Assembly: GCF_040050925.1 (NCBI RefSeq)
Contig: NZ_CP157390.1
Coordinates: forward strand, 3,658,001-3,722,000
Direction of reading: 5' to 3'
Length of the DNA: 64,000 nucleotides
Source: Leifsonia sp. NPDC080035
Lineage (GTDB): Bacteria > Actinomycetota > Actinomycetes > Actinomycetales > Microbacteriaceae
Below are positions 49,577-59,419 of this stretch, piece by piece. Within the stretch, counting starts at the first letter, position 1, and every line of letters begins with the position of its first letter. The position numbers and the translations under genes are program-made. Under the pieces are notes generated by a model, which saw only the letters and a program-made list of their open reading frames with translations, was not told where the DNA came from and did no database searches.

Positions 49577-50501
49577 CGAAGCCCTCCCCGGTCAGTTCCA
49601 CGAAGCGCTCCTCCAGGCTGGATGCGCGCACCGCGAAGCCGCGCAGCCGCACCCCGTCGCCGACAAGCGCCGCCGCGAGCTCCTCCGCCGCCGGAGCGCG
49701 CCCGGTCAGCGCCGCCTCCACGCCGTCGCCGCCGGCCTGCGCCCGCAGGCCGAAGCGGGCGAGGACGGCCGCGGCGGCGTCCCGGTCCGGCGTGAGGACC
49801 TCCACGCGCGGACCGGACGCGCTGCGCAGCTCGTCGAGCGAGCCTTGCGCGACCAGCCGGCCGGCGCGCATGATCGCGGCGTGCGTGCACACCTGCTCGA
49901 TCTCCGCGAGGAGGTGGCTGGACACGAACACCGTCGTGCCGCCGTCCGCGAGCGAACGGATGAGCGTCCGCACCTCCCTGGTGCCCTGCGGGTCGAGGCC
50001 GTTCGTCGGCTCGTCGAGCACCAGCAGGTCCCGGTCGGTGAGCAGGGCACCGGCGATGCCGAGCCGCTGTTTCATCCCGAGCGAGTACGCCCGCACGTGC
50101 TTGCCGGCCGCGTGCGAGAGGCCGACGCGCTCCAGCGCCGTCTCGATCCGCGCCGACCGGGTGGCGCGCGGCGCGAACCGGTCGGCGGTGTCCCGTCGGC
50201 GCAGGTTCGCCTCGCCGGACAGGTACGGCGCGAACGCCGGACCCTCCACGAGCGCGCCCACCCGGGGCAGGACACCGGCGGCCCGGTCCGGCATCGGCTC
50301 GCCGAGCACCTCGATCGAACCGGCGGACGGCGAGATGAGCCCGAGCAGCATCCGGATCGTCGTCGTCTTGCCCGAACCGTTGGGACCGAGGAAGCCGAAC
50401 ACCGACCCGCGTGGCACCGCCAGGTCGAGACCGTCGACCACCGCCCTGGCGCGGAAGCGCTTGGTCAGGCCGCTCGTCGCTATCGCGGCGGGCTCGCTCA
50501 C
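49563..50501 (-). CDS. ABC transporter ATP-binding protein
   Basis: A 312-residue ABC ATPase: Walker A GFLGPNGSGKTTTIRML near residue 38, signature YSLGMKQRLGIA, Walker B LLVLDEPTNGLDP, and the H-loop FVSSHLLAEIE. A C-terminal extension of about 80 residues is typical of exporters that work with ABC-2 permeases. The GTG start overlaps the LolA-like stop (GTGA) and its 3' end overlaps the permease by 14 nt. Confidence 0.95.
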   Translation of the reverse strand: MSEPAAIATSGLTKRFRARAVVDGLDLAVPRGSVFGFLGPNGSGKTTTIRMLLGLISPSAGSIEVLGEPMPDRAAGVLPRVGALVEGPAFAPYLSGEANLRRRDTADRFAPRATRSARIETALERVGLSHAAGKHVRAYSLGMKQRLGIAGALLTDRDLLVLDEPTNGLDPQGTREVRTLIRSLADGGTTVFVSSHLLAEIEQVCTHAAIMRAGRLVAQGSLDELRSASGPRVEVLTPDRDAAAAVLARFGLRAQAGGDGVEAALTGRAPAAEELAAALVGDGVRLRGFAVRASSLEERFVELTGEGFDVEQ

Positions 50502-51538
50502 CGGGCGGCGGACTGCAGCGCGGAGACGGGGACGGCGCCGGCGAGCACGCGGCCGTCGGCGGTGACGAGCACGGAGACCAGCGAGGTCGAGAGGGCGCGG
50601 CCGCCGTCCACGGGCTGTGTCAGCCGGGCGACCAGCGGGTCGGCGGTGAGGGACGCGGGCGCCGAACCGGCGGGCAGCGAGACGATGGTCGCCCAGCCTT
50701 CACCGGTCACGGCGGGCTTCGGGTGTGTACCCTTCTCCGGGCGCGCGTCCGCCTTCGGCGTCTGCTCCGTCACGGTCGCGCCCTTCGGCGGCGTGAAGGC
50801 GAACACCGACGATGCCGGCGCCTGATCGCTGAACGAGGTGAACCCCGCCTGGAACGACGGATCGGAGGCGCCCCGGGCGGTGACCTGCACGCGCAGCGGG
50901 ATGCCGGTCGTCCCGTCGACGGCGATGGACACCGAGCCGACCAGGGTCGCCGCGGTCTTCGGCGTCAGCACGAGTTCGTACGCGTCGCGCCCGGCGACGT
51001 TCGTGTTCGCACCGAGGGTGACCGAGGTGCTCGGGTCGACGGCGGCGAGGAACCGCTGCGCGAGCGCGGACGGCGTGGTGGCCGTGGCGTCGGGTCGGGC
51101 GGTGGAGGCGTCGCGCGCGGGGAGGGTGACATGCGTCGCCTTCTCGCCCGTCGAGTCGTAGAGCCAGACGTCGCTGCCGTTGCGGATCGCGTCCCGCTCG
51201 GCGAGCTGGTCGAGCAGCTGCACCCTGACCTTCTTCGGGCCGTCGACGTAGACCTTGGCAGTGTGGTCGCCCATCAGCAGCTCGAGCGTGCTCGCGGCGC
51301 TGGAGTCCTCCGACGAACCGGAGGTCTTCGGCAGGCTGGGCAGGCCGAGGTCGGAGCTCTGCTCGACGGTTCCCGAGAACGCACGCGTGTCACTGGCCGC
51401 GACCAGCTTCAGCACGTCGGCGGGCGTCTTCTCCGGCAGGTCGGCGGCGCCCGCGGCGAGCGGTGCGACGATCGCGCCTGCGGCGATCGCGGCGGGGACG
51501 GCCACGGCAGGCAGCCAACGGACCCAGCGGTGCTTCAT
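50498..51538 (-). CDS. Secreted LolA-like protein
   Basis: A 346-residue exported protein. The signal peptide (MKHRWVRWLPAV followed by a hydrophobic Ala-rich stretch) probably ends after AAGAADLP. The mature part resembles the LolA/LppX half-barrel fold: FSGTVEQSSDLGLPSLP, NGSDVWLYDSTGEKATHV, YELVLTPK and VSIAVDGTTGIPLRVQV. It is the first gene of an operon with an ABC-2 exporter and may carry a lipophilic ligand at the cell surface (inference). The TATCCT hexamer lies 7 nt before the ATG, but GGGGT could be a ribosome site. Confidence 0.82.
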   Translation of the reverse strand: MKHRWVRWLPAVAVPAAIAAGAIVAPLAAGAADLPEKTPADVLKLVAASDTRAFSGTVEQSSDLGLPSLPKTSGSSEDSSAASTLELLMGDHTAKVYVDGPKKVRVQLLDQLAERDAIRNGSDVWLYDSTGEKATHVTLPARDASTARPDATATTPSALAQRFLAAVDPSTSVTLGANTNVAGRDAYELVLTPKTAATLVGSVSIAVDGTTGIPLRVQVTARGASDPSFQAGFTSFSDQAPASSVFAFTPPKGATVTEQTPKADARPEKGTHPKPAVTGEGWATIVSLPAGSAPASLTADPLVARLTQPVDGGRALSTSLVSVLVTADGRVLAGAVPVSALQSAAR

Positions 51539-51545
51539 ACCCCAG

Positions 51546-51551
51546 AGGATA
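51546..51551 (-). promoter_or_regulatory. -10 element of the LolA-like/ABC operon
   Basis: Minus strand TATCCT followed by 7 nt and ATG. Confidence 0.5.
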
Positions 51552-51634
51552 CGCTTCGCGCCCGGCCGCCGACCCTCCGAAGTCCATGGGAGAGGCCGAA
51601 ATCATCCCCTGGTATGACACGGCCGTCAGACGCG

Positions 51635-51664
51635 GGAAGGCCCCGCTCTTCAGCGGGGCCTTCC
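51635..51664 (-). terminator. Strong hairpin after pyk
   Basis: GGAAGGCCCCGCT (51635-51647) and AGCGGGGCCTTCC (51652-51664) pair perfectly around CTTC, 15 nt beyond the pyk stop. Confidence 0.88.
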
Positions 51665-51679
51665 GTGCATCCGTGACGC

Positions 51680-53095
51680 CTAGAGGACGTCGCCCACCTT
51701 GTGGACGCGGATGTCGTTGGTGGTGCCGGGGATCCCGGGAGGGGAGCCGGAGATGATGATGACCTTGTCGCCGTTCTCGGCGCGTCCGGTCGACTTGAGC
51801 GCCTCGTCCACCTGGGCGACCATCTGGTCGGTGTGGGTGACGCGGTCGACGACGAACGACTCGACGCCCCAGTACAGCGACATCTTGCGGCGGGTCGACT
51901 CCTCCGGCGTGAACGCCAGGATCGGGATCTTGTTGCGCAGCCGCGCCATGCGGCGGGCGGACTCGCCGGACTCGGTGAACACGCAGAGGTACTTGGCCTC
52001 AACGAAGTCGGCGACCTCGGTGGCGGCCAGCGTGATCGCGCCGGACTGGGTGCGCGGCTTGGTGCCGAGCGGTGGGATGCGCTCGAGACCGTGCTCCTCG
52101 GTCGACGTGACGATCTTCGCCATCGTGGAGACCGTGACGGTCGGGTACTCGCCGACGCTCGTCTCTCCGGAGAGCATGACCGCGTCCGCGCCGTCCAGCA
52201 CCGCGTTCGCGACGTCGGAGGTCTCGGCGCGGGTCGGGACCGGGCTCGAGATCATCGACTCCAGCATCTGCGTGGCGACGATGACCGGCTTCGCCGCACG
52301 GCGGGCGAGCTCGACCGCGCGCTTCTGCACGATCGGGACCGCCTCCAGCGGCAGCTCGACGCCGAGGTCGCCACGGGCGACCATGATCGCGTCGAAGGCC
52401 TCGATGATCTCCTCGAGCGCGTCGACCGCCTGCGGCTTCTCGATCTTGGCGACGACGGGCACGCGGCGCCCGACCTCGGCCATGATCTCGTGCACGCGCT
52501 GGATGTCCGCGGCGTTGCGCACGAACGACAGGGCGATGATGTCGGCGCCCAGCTTGAGGCCCCAGCGCAGGTCCGCCTCGTCCTTGTCGGAGAGGGCGGG
52601 CACGTTGACCGCGACGCCCGGCAGGTTGATGCCCTTGTTGTTGGACACCGGACCGGCGACGACGACCTGGGTCGTGACGACCGTGCCGTCGGTCTCGATG
52701 ACCTTCACGCGCACCTTACCGTCGTCGATCAGCAGGAAGTCGCCCGGCTTCACGTCCTGGGGCAGGCCCTTGAACGTGGTCGAGGAGATCTCCCTGGTGC
52801 CGATGATGTCGTCGGTGGTGATCTTGAAGATGTCACCCTCGGCGAGGTCGTAGGGACCGGCCTCGAACTTGCCGAGGCGGATCTTCGGACCCTGGAGGTC
52901 GACGAGGACCGCGACCGGCTTCCCGGCGTCCTCGGCGGCCTTCCGCACGTTCGCGTAGACCCCCTCGTGCACCTCGTAGCTGCCGTGGCTCAGATTCATC
53001 CTGGCCACGTCTACACCCGCGTCGATGATCGCGCGGATGTTGTCGTAGCTGGACGTCGCCGGCCCGAGGGTCGCGACGATTTTCGCCCTTCTCAT
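51680..53095 (-). CDS. pyk: Pyruvate kinase
   Basis: Makes pyruvate and ATP from phosphoenolpyruvate. The 471-residue protein has the N-terminal RRAKIVATLGPATSS, the substrate loop ARMNLSHGSYE, catalytic VAKIEKPQA with its lysine, the metal site MVARGDLGVELP, and ATQMLESM. A C-terminal regulatory domain is present. The ATG at 53095 has GGAGCA about 10 nt upstream. It lies downstream of gltBD. Confidence 0.98.
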   Translation of the reverse strand: MRRAKIVATLGPATSSYDNIRAIIDAGVDVARMNLSHGSYEVHEGVYANVRKAAEDAGKPVAVLVDLQGPKIRLGKFEAGPYDLAEGDIFKITTDDIIGTREISSTTFKGLPQDVKPGDFLLIDDGKVRVKVIETDGTVVTTQVVVAGPVSNNKGINLPGVAVNVPALSDKDEADLRWGLKLGADIIALSFVRNAADIQRVHEIMAEVGRRVPVVAKIEKPQAVDALEEIIEAFDAIMVARGDLGVELPLEAVPIVQKRAVELARRAAKPVIVATQMLESMISSPVPTRAETSDVANAVLDGADAVMLSGETSVGEYPTVTVSTMAKIVTSTEEHGLERIPPLGTKPRTQSGAITLAATEVADFVEAKYLCVFTESGESARRMARLRNKIPILAFTPEESTRRKMSLYWGVESFVVDRVTHTDQMVAQVDEALKSTGRAENGDKVIIISGSPPGIPGTTNDIRVHKVGDVL

Positions 53096-53155
53096 GCTTT
53101 TACTTGCTCCGTGATTCTCGCGCCCCTGACGGCGCGTTCTCGTGATGGAGGGGTG

Positions 53156-54613
53156 TCAGACCAGGATGCCGCGGTCCGTGGGGCGGACCGGAGCCGGCAA
53201 CTGCGTCTCCCCTTCAAGATACCGGTCGACGGCGGCGGCCGCCGCCCGGCCCTCTGCGATGGCCCAGACGATCAGCGACTGACCGCGGCCGGCGTCGCCC
53301 GCGACGAAGACGCCGGGCTCGCTGGTCTGGTAGTCGCCGCCGCGCGCGACGTTGCCGCGCGCGTCGAACGGCACGTTCAGCTGGGACGAGATGTCGTCCT
53401 GCTCCGGGCCGGTGAAGCCCAGGGCGAGCAGCACCAGGTCCGCGGGGATCTCGCGCTCGGTGCCCGCCTTCGGCACCCGGCGGCCGTCGAGGTACTCGGT
53501 CTCGGCCACACGCAGGGCGCGGACCTCGCCGTACTCGTTCGCGAGGAACTCGACGGTGGAGGCGAGGTACTCGCGCTTGCCGCCCTCCTCGTGCGCGGAC
53601 TGCACCTCGAACAGGGTCGGGGTGGTCGGCCACGGCTGATGGGCGGGACGCTCGCTCGGCGGCTGCACGCCGATGGCGAGGTTCGTGACGCTGGCCGCGC
53701 CCTGGCGGTGCGCGGTGCCGATGCAGTCGGCGCCGGTGTCGCCGCCGCCGAGGACCACGACGTGCTTACCGTCCGCGGTGATCTGGTCGGCGACCTGGTC
53801 GCCGGCGCCCGCCTTGTTCTGCTGGACGAGGTACTCCATGGCGAAGTGCACGCCGGCGAGGTCACGGCCGGGGATGGGCAGGTCGCGCGGCACCATGGCG
53901 CCGGTGGCGATCACGACGGCGTCGTAGCGGGTGCGCAGGTCGGACCAGGAGATGTCGGTGCCGATGTCGACGCCGGCGCGGAAGCGGGTGCCCTCTGCCA
54001 TCATCTGGTTGAGGCGCGCCTCGAGGTGCTTCTTCTCCATCTTGAAGTCCGGGATGCCGTAGCGCAGCAGGCCGCCGATGCGGTCGTCCCGCTCGTACAC
54101 GGCGACCGTGTGACCGGCGCGGGTCAGCTGCTGGGCCGCGGCCAGACCGGCGGGACCGGAGCCGACAACGGCGACCGTCTTGCCGGTGAGGCGCTCCGGC
54201 GGGTGCGGCTGCACCCAGCCGTTCTGCCAGGCCTGGTCGATGATCGAGACCTCGACCTGCTTGATCGTGACGGCCGGCTGGTTGATGCCGAGCACGCACG
54301 AGGACTCGCACGGCGCGGGGCAGAGCCGGCCGGTGAACTCCGGGAAGTTGTTGGTCGCGTGCAGGCGCTCGATGGCCTGCCGGCCCTCCCCGCGCCACAT
54401 CAGGTCGTTCCACTCGGGGATGAGGTTGCCGAGCGGGCAGCCCTGGTGGCAGAACGGCACGCCGCAGTCCATGCAGCGCCCGGCCTGCCGGCGCAGCTGG
54501 GCGGGGTCACCGGCCTCGTAGACCTCTTTCCAGTCCATCAGCCGGACGGAGACGGGACGGCGCTTCGGCAGCTCCCGCTCGGTCGTCTTCAAAAACCCTT
54601 TGGGGTCAGCCAC
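53156..54613 (-). CDS. gltD: Glutamate synthase, small (NADPH) subunit
   Basis: The beta subunit passes electrons from NADPH through FAD to GltB. The 485-residue protein has the two N-terminal cysteine groups CMDCGVPFCHQGCPLGN and CPAPCESSCVLG for iron-sulfur clusters, an FAD fingerprint VVGSGPAGLAAAQQL, and an NADPH fingerprint VVLGGGDTGADCIG. I chose GTG at 54613 (MADPKGFLK) because GGAGG lies 6 nt from it; the ATG at 54616 is the other option. It lies 42 nt after gltB. Confidence 0.97.
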   Translation of the reverse strand: MADPKGFLKTTERELPKRRPVSVRLMDWKEVYEAGDPAQLRRQAGRCMDCGVPFCHQGCPLGNLIPEWNDLMWRGEGRQAIERLHATNNFPEFTGRLCPAPCESSCVLGINQPAVTIKQVEVSIIDQAWQNGWVQPHPPERLTGKTVAVVGSGPAGLAAAQQLTRAGHTVAVYERDDRIGGLLRYGIPDFKMEKKHLEARLNQMMAEGTRFRAGVDIGTDISWSDLRTRYDAVVIATGAMVPRDLPIPGRDLAGVHFAMEYLVQQNKAGAGDQVADQITADGKHVVVLGGGDTGADCIGTAHRQGAASVTNLAIGVQPPSERPAHQPWPTTPTLFEVQSAHEEGGKREYLASTVEFLANEYGEVRALRVAETEYLDGRRVPKAGTEREIPADLVLLALGFTGPEQDDISSQLNVPFDARGNVARGGDYQTSEPGVFVAGDAGRGQSLIVWAIAEGRAAAAAVDRYLEGETQLPAPVRPTDRGILV

Positions 54614-54655
54614 CATTCACCTCCAGTTCGAGTACAGCTTTCAGAAAGGTCGGCA

Positions 54656-57600
54656 TCATCGCGCGGTCACCTCCAGAATCCGGTTCCACACGATGTCGCC
54701 GTCGGGGTCGAGCCCCTCGTCGACGGCCTCCTGCCGCATCTGCAGCACCGCCGCGTAGTCGCGCGGCAGCACCTTGACGAACTTCGCGACGGTTGCGTCG
54801 AAGTCCTCCAGCATCCGGTCGGCCAGAGCCGAGCCCGTCTCGGCGCGGTGCTTCTCCAGCAGGTCGCGGACGATCTCGATGTCGGCGCTGCCGAGGGGCA
54901 GCAGTTCGAGCTCGCCGCTGGCGAGGGACTCGCGGTTGACGCGGTCCGTCTTCAGCTCGTACACGTAGGCGGTTCCGCCGGACATGCCCGCGCCGAGGTT
55001 CCGGCCGGTGCCGCCGAGGATGACCGCCAGGCCGCCGGTCATGTACTCGAGCGCGTGGTCGCCGACGCCCTCGACGACGGCGGTCGCGCCGGAGTTCCTG
55101 ACGAGGAATCGCTCGCCGACGATGCCGCGGATGAACATGCTGCCCTGCGTCGCGCCGTAGCCGATGACGTTGCCGGCGATCACGTTGCGCTCGGCCGCGA
55201 ACACGCTGCCCTTCGGCGGGCGGACGACGATCTGGCCGCCGGAGAGACCCTTGCCGACGTAGTCGTTGGAGTCGCCCTCCAGCCGGAGCGTGATGCCCGC
55301 GGGAAGGAACGCGCCGAGCGACTGGCCGGCGGATCCGGTCAGCGTGATGTCGATCGAACCGGTCGGCAGGCCGTTCTCGCCGTGGCGGACGGTCACCTCG
55401 TGGCCGAGCATCGTGCCGACGGCGCGCTCGGTGTTCCGGATCGGCAGGTTCAGCTGCAGGGTGCCGCCGTTCGTCAGCACGTCCTGCGCCGCCTGGATGA
55501 GCTGGTTGTCGAAGTGCTCGTCGAGCTCGTGGTCCTGGGCGCGGCCGTTCTTGCGCGGCGCGTCGTCCGAGAACTCGGGGCCGTCGAGGATGGGCGAGAG
55601 GTCCATCCCGGACGCCTTCCAGTGCCGGATGGCGCGGTCGACGTCCAGCAGCTCGGAGTGGCCGATCGCCTCGTCCAGGCTGCGGAAGCCGAGCTCGGCG
55701 AGGTACTCGCGCACCTCCTGGGCGATGAACTCGAAGAAGTTGACCACGAACTCCGGCTTGCCGGAGAACCGGGAGCGCAGCTCCGGGTTCTGCGTGGCGA
55801 CGCCGACCGGGCAGGTGTCGAGGTGGCACACGCGCATCATGACGCAGCCGGAGACCACCAGCGGGGCGGTCGCGAAACCGAACTCCTCCGCGCCGAGCAG
55901 GGCGCCGACGATCACATCGCGGCCTGTCTTCAGCTGGCCGTCGACCTGGACGACGACGCGCTCGCGCATCCCGTTCAGCATCAGCGTCTGCTGCGTCTCG
56001 GCGAGGCCCAGCTCCCACGGCGTCCCCGCGTGCTTGAGCGAGTTGACCGGGGAGGCGCCCGTGCCGCCGTCGTGCCCGGAGACCAGGATGACGTCGGCCA
56101 AGGCCTTCGCGGTGCCGGCGGCGACCGCGCCGATGCCGGACTCGCTGACGAGCTTGACGTGGACGCGCGCGCCCGGGTTCGCCCGCTTCAGGTCGAAGAT
56201 CAGCTGCTTGAGGTCCTCGATCGAGTAGATGTCGTGGTGCGGGGGCGGCGAGATCAGGCCGACACCCGCGGTCGCGTGCCGGGTGCGGGCCACCCACGGG
56301 TACACCTTGGTCGGTGGGAGCTGACCCCCCTCGCCCGGCTTCGCGCCCTGGGCGAGCTTGATCTGGATGTCGTCCGCGTGCGTCAGGTACATCGAGGTGA
56401 CGCCGAACCGTCCCGACGCGACCTGCTTGATCGCGCTGCGACGCTCCGGGTCGAGCAGCCGGTCGAGGTCCTCGCCGCCCTCACCGGTGTTCGACTTGGC
56501 GCCGAGCCGGTTCATGGCGATCGCGAGGGTCTCGTGCGCCTCCTTGGAGATCGAGCCGTAGCTCATCGCACCCGTGGAGAATCGCTTGACGATCGAGGAG
56601 ACCGGCTCGACCTCGTCGATCGGCACCGGCTGCCGCTCCCCCGCCTTCAGCGAGAACATCCCGCGCAGGGTCATCAGAGACTCGGACTGGTCGTCCACGA
56701 GCTTGGTGTACTCGCGGAAGATGTCGTAGCGGCGCGTGCGGGTCGAGTGCTGCAGCCGGAACACCGTCTCCGGGTTGAACAGGTGCGGTGCACCGTCCCT
56801 GCGCCACTGGTACTCGCCGCCGGTCGCCAGGCGCTCGTGCGCGAGGATCGCGCCCTCGGCCGGATACGCGCTGGTGTGCCGGGAGAGGTTCTCGGCCGCG
56901 ATCACGTCGATGCCGACGCCGCCGAGCTTGCTGGTGGTGCCGGTGAAGTACTGGTTGACGAACTCCTGGCTGAGGCCGACGGCCTCGAACGCCTGCGCTC
57001 CCGCGTACGAGGACACCGTGGAGATGCCCATCTTGGACATGATCTTCAGCACGCCCTTGCCGAGCGCCTTGATGACGTTCTTCACGGCCTTCTCCGGAGA
57101 GACGCCGGTGATCATGCCGCTGCGGACGAGCTCCTCGCAGGTCTCCATCGCCAGGTACGGGTTGATCGCCGATGCGCCGTAGCCGATGAGCAGCGCGACG
57201 TGGTGCACCTCGCGCACGTCGCCCGCCTCGACGATCAGACCGACCTTCATCCGGTTCTCGGCCCGGATCAGGTGGTGGTGCACCGCGGCGAGCATGAGCA
57301 GCGACGGGATGGGCGCGAGGTCCTTGTTCGAGTCGCGGTCGCTCAGCACGATGAACTGCGCGCCGGCCTCGATGGCCTCGTCGACCTCGTCGCACATCTC
57401 CGCGAGCCGCCGCTCCATGGCGTCGGTGCCCGCGTCGAACCGGTAGAGACCGCGGACCGTCGTCGTCAGCCTGCTGCCGGGGCGCGGGTCGATGTGCTGG
57501 ATCTTCGCCAGCTCGTCGTTGTCGATCACCGGGAAGTCGAGCACGACCTGCTTGGCGTGCTCCGGACCCGCACTGAGCAGGTTGCGCTCCGGGCCGAGGC

Positions 57601-59233
57601 CGAGCTTCATGGTGGTGACGACCTCTTCGCGGATGGAGTCCAGCGGCGGGTTCGTCACCTGCGCGAACTGCTGCGTGAAGTAGTCGAACAGCAGCCGCGG
57701 ACGCTCGGAGAGCACCGCGACGGGGGTGTCTGAGCCCATCGCGCCGAGCGGCTCCGCGCCGGTGGTCGCCATCGGCTTCAGGAGGATGCGGACCTCCTCC
57801 TCCGTGTAGCCGAAGGTGCGCTGGCGGCGCGTGATGGAGGCCGGGGTGTGCACGATGTGCTCGCGCTCCGGCAGGTCCTTGAGGTTGATGCGGCCCTGCT
57901 CGAGCCACTCGCCGTAGGGAGCGGAGGCGGCGAGCTCGGACTTGATCTCGTCGTCCTCGATCAGGCGGCCGGCCACGGTGTCCACCAGGAACATCCGGCC
58001 CGGACGCAGCCGGCCCTTGCGCACGACGCGGCTGGGCTCGATGTCGAGCACGCCGATCTCGGAGGCGAGCACGACGAGGCCGTCGTTCGTCACGACGTAG
58101 CGCCCGGGGCGCAGCCCGTTGCGGTCGAGCGTCGCGCCGACGAGCGAACCGTCGGTGAACACGATCGCCGCCGGGCCGTCCCACGGCTCCATGAGCATCG
58201 AGTGGTACTCGTAGAAGTCGCGGCGGACCGGGTCGATCTCGGTCTGGTTCTCCCAGGCCTCCGGCACCATCATCATCACCGCGTGGGGCAGCGAACGGCC
58301 GGTCAGCGAGAGCAGCTCGACGACCTCGTCGAAGGAGGCGGAGTCGGACGCACCGGGCGTGACGATCGGCAGCACCGGGTCCAGCTCGCCGAGCAGCTCG
58401 CTCTCGAGCTGCGACTGGCGGGCGCGCATCCAGTTGCGGTTGCCCTGCACGGTGTTGATCTCGCCGTTGTGCGCGATCATGCGGAACGGCTGGGCGAGCG
58501 GCCAGGACGGGAACGTGTTCGTCGAGTACCGCGAGTGCACCAGCGCCAGCTTGGAGGCGAAACGCGGGTCGGAGAGGTCGGGGTAGAACGGCTCCAGCTG
58601 GAGCGTGGTGACCATGCCCTTGTAGACGAGCGTGCGGCTGGACAGCGACGAGAAGTAGAGGTCGAGCTCGCGCTCGGCGCGCTTGCGGAGGAAGAAGGTC
58701 TGGCGGTCGAGGGCGATCCCGGCGACCGGCTCGCCCTTCTCGTCGCTGCGGGTGCTCTTCACGTACAGCTGCTCGATGACCGGCATCGCCGCGCGCGCCA
58801 GGTTGCCGAGCTCGCCGGGGCGGACCGGCACCTCGCGCCAGCCGAGCACGACGAGGTCCTGCTCGGCGGCGATCGCCTCGACCGCGGCCTTCACCTCGGC
58901 GCGGACGCCGTCGTCGGTGGGCAGGAACGCGTTGCCGACCGCGTAGCGTCCGGCGCCGGGCAGTTCGACGCCGGCGACGGCGCGCAGGAACGCGTCCGGC
59001 ACCTGCGTGATGATGCCCGCTCCGTCGCCGGTGCCGGCGTCGGAGCCGACCGCGCCGCGGTGCTCCAGGTGACGCAGCGCCTCGAGCGCGGCGTCGATGA
59101 TGTCGTGACCGGCCGTTCCGCGCAGCGTCGCGACCATCGCGAGGCCGCAGGCGTCCTTCTCGGCGGCAGGGTCGTAGAGGCCCTGCTTGGCCGGGATGGT
59201 TCCGAACCGGGAGTGGGGAGGCGTGAGCGCCAT
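54656..59233 (-). CDS. gltB: Glutamate synthase, large subunit
   Basis: The alpha subunit hydrolyses glutamine and makes glutamate from 2-oxoglutarate. The 1525-residue protein has a short propeptide before the class II amidotransferase cysteine (KDACGLAMVATL), the central domain, and the FMN-binding synthase domain. That domain contains AKPGEGGQLPPTKVYPWVA and VSGHDGGTGASP, with the 3Fe-4S site CVMMRVCHLDTCPVG. A C-terminal GXGXG beta-helix domain (GLSGGQIVVRPPKG) follows. The 186-bp upstream gap (59234-59419) carries no clear promoter that I can identify. Confidence 0.98.
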   Translation of the reverse strand: MALTPPHSRFGTIPAKQGLYDPAAEKDACGLAMVATLRGTAGHDIIDAALEALRHLEHRGAVGSDAGTGDGAGIITQVPDAFLRAVAGVELPGAGRYAVGNAFLPTDDGVRAEVKAAVEAIAAEQDLVVLGWREVPVRPGELGNLARAAMPVIEQLYVKSTRSDEKGEPVAGIALDRQTFFLRKRAERELDLYFSSLSSRTLVYKGMVTTLQLEPFYPDLSDPRFASKLALVHSRYSTNTFPSWPLAQPFRMIAHNGEINTVQGNRNWMRARQSQLESELLGELDPVLPIVTPGASDSASFDEVVELLSLTGRSLPHAVMMMVPEAWENQTEIDPVRRDFYEYHSMLMEPWDGPAAIVFTDGSLVGATLDRNGLRPGRYVVTNDGLVVLASEIGVLDIEPSRVVRKGRLRPGRMFLVDTVAGRLIEDDEIKSELAASAPYGEWLEQGRINLKDLPEREHIVHTPASITRRQRTFGYTEEEVRILLKPMATTGAEPLGAMGSDTPVAVLSERPRLLFDYFTQQFAQVTNPPLDSIREEVVTTMKLGLGPERNLLSAGPEHAKQVVLDFPVIDNDELAKIQHIDPRPGSRLTTTVRGLYRFDAGTDAMERRLAEMCDEVDEAIEAGAQFIVLSDRDSNKDLAPIPSLLMLAAVHHHLIRAENRMKVGLIVEAGDVREVHHVALLIGYGASAINPYLAMETCEELVRSGMITGVSPEKAVKNVIKALGKGVLKIMSKMGISTVSSYAGAQAFEAVGLSQEFVNQYFTGTTSKLGGVGIDVIAAENLSRHTSAYPAEGAILAHERLATGGEYQWRRDGAPHLFNPETVFRLQHSTRTRRYDIFREYTKLVDDQSESLMTLRGMFSLKAGERQPVPIDEVEPVSSIVKRFSTGAMSYGSISKEAHETLAIAMNRLGAKSNTGEGGEDLDRLLDPERRSAIKQVASGRFGVTSMYLTHADDIQIKLAQGAKPGEGGQLPPTKVYPWVARTRHATAGVGLISPPPHHDIYSIEDLKQLIFDLKRANPGARVHVKLVSESGIGAVAAGTAKALADVILVSGHDGGTGASPVNSLKHAGTPWELGLAETQQTLMLNGMRERVVVQVDGQLKTGRDVIVGALLGAEEFGFATAPLVVSGCVMMRVCHLDTCPVGVATQNPELRSRFSGKPEFVVNFFEFIAQEVREYLAELGFRSLDEAIGHSELLDVDRAIRHWKASGMDLSPILDGPEFSDDAPRKNGRAQDHELDEHFDNQLIQAAQDVLTNGGTLQLNLPIRNTERAVGTMLGHEVTVRHGENGLPTGSIDITLTGSAGQSLGAFLPAGITLRLEGDSNDYVGKGLSGGQIVVRPPKGSVFAAERNVIAGNVIGYGATQGSMFIRGIVGERFLVRNSGATAVVEGVGDHALEYMTGGLAVILGGTGRNLGAGMSGGTAYVYELKTDRVNRESLASGELELLPLGSADIEIVRDLLEKHRAETGSALADRMLEDFDATVAKFVKVLPRDYAAVLQMRQEAVDEGLDPDGDIVWNRILEVTAR

Positions 59234-59419
59234 TTGGGGACCGTCCTCACAGTGTCGTGGATGTGGGGATGTGGGTACGGGGACGCCATCGGCCCGGTGC
59301 TGGGTGGGATCCTCCTCCGCCGCGGGCTGTGTGCGGCCCGGCGGGTGTGTTTCGGGAGGTGGTGGTGACGCGGTCGCGCAGTGGATAGTGCGTGCCGCGG
59401 ACGTGGGTTCGAGCGGGTG

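Noticed and set aside
51701..57733. Open frame of 2010 codons on the + strand opposite pyk, gltD and gltB
   Set aside because: Same explanation: composition is that of an antisense shadow, and pyk, gltD and gltB are intact on the minus strand.
59234..59419. Glutamine/glutamate riboswitch or leader before gltB
   Set aside because: I could not recognise any conserved riboswitch core or attenuator in this 186-bp gap; only GC-rich sequence.
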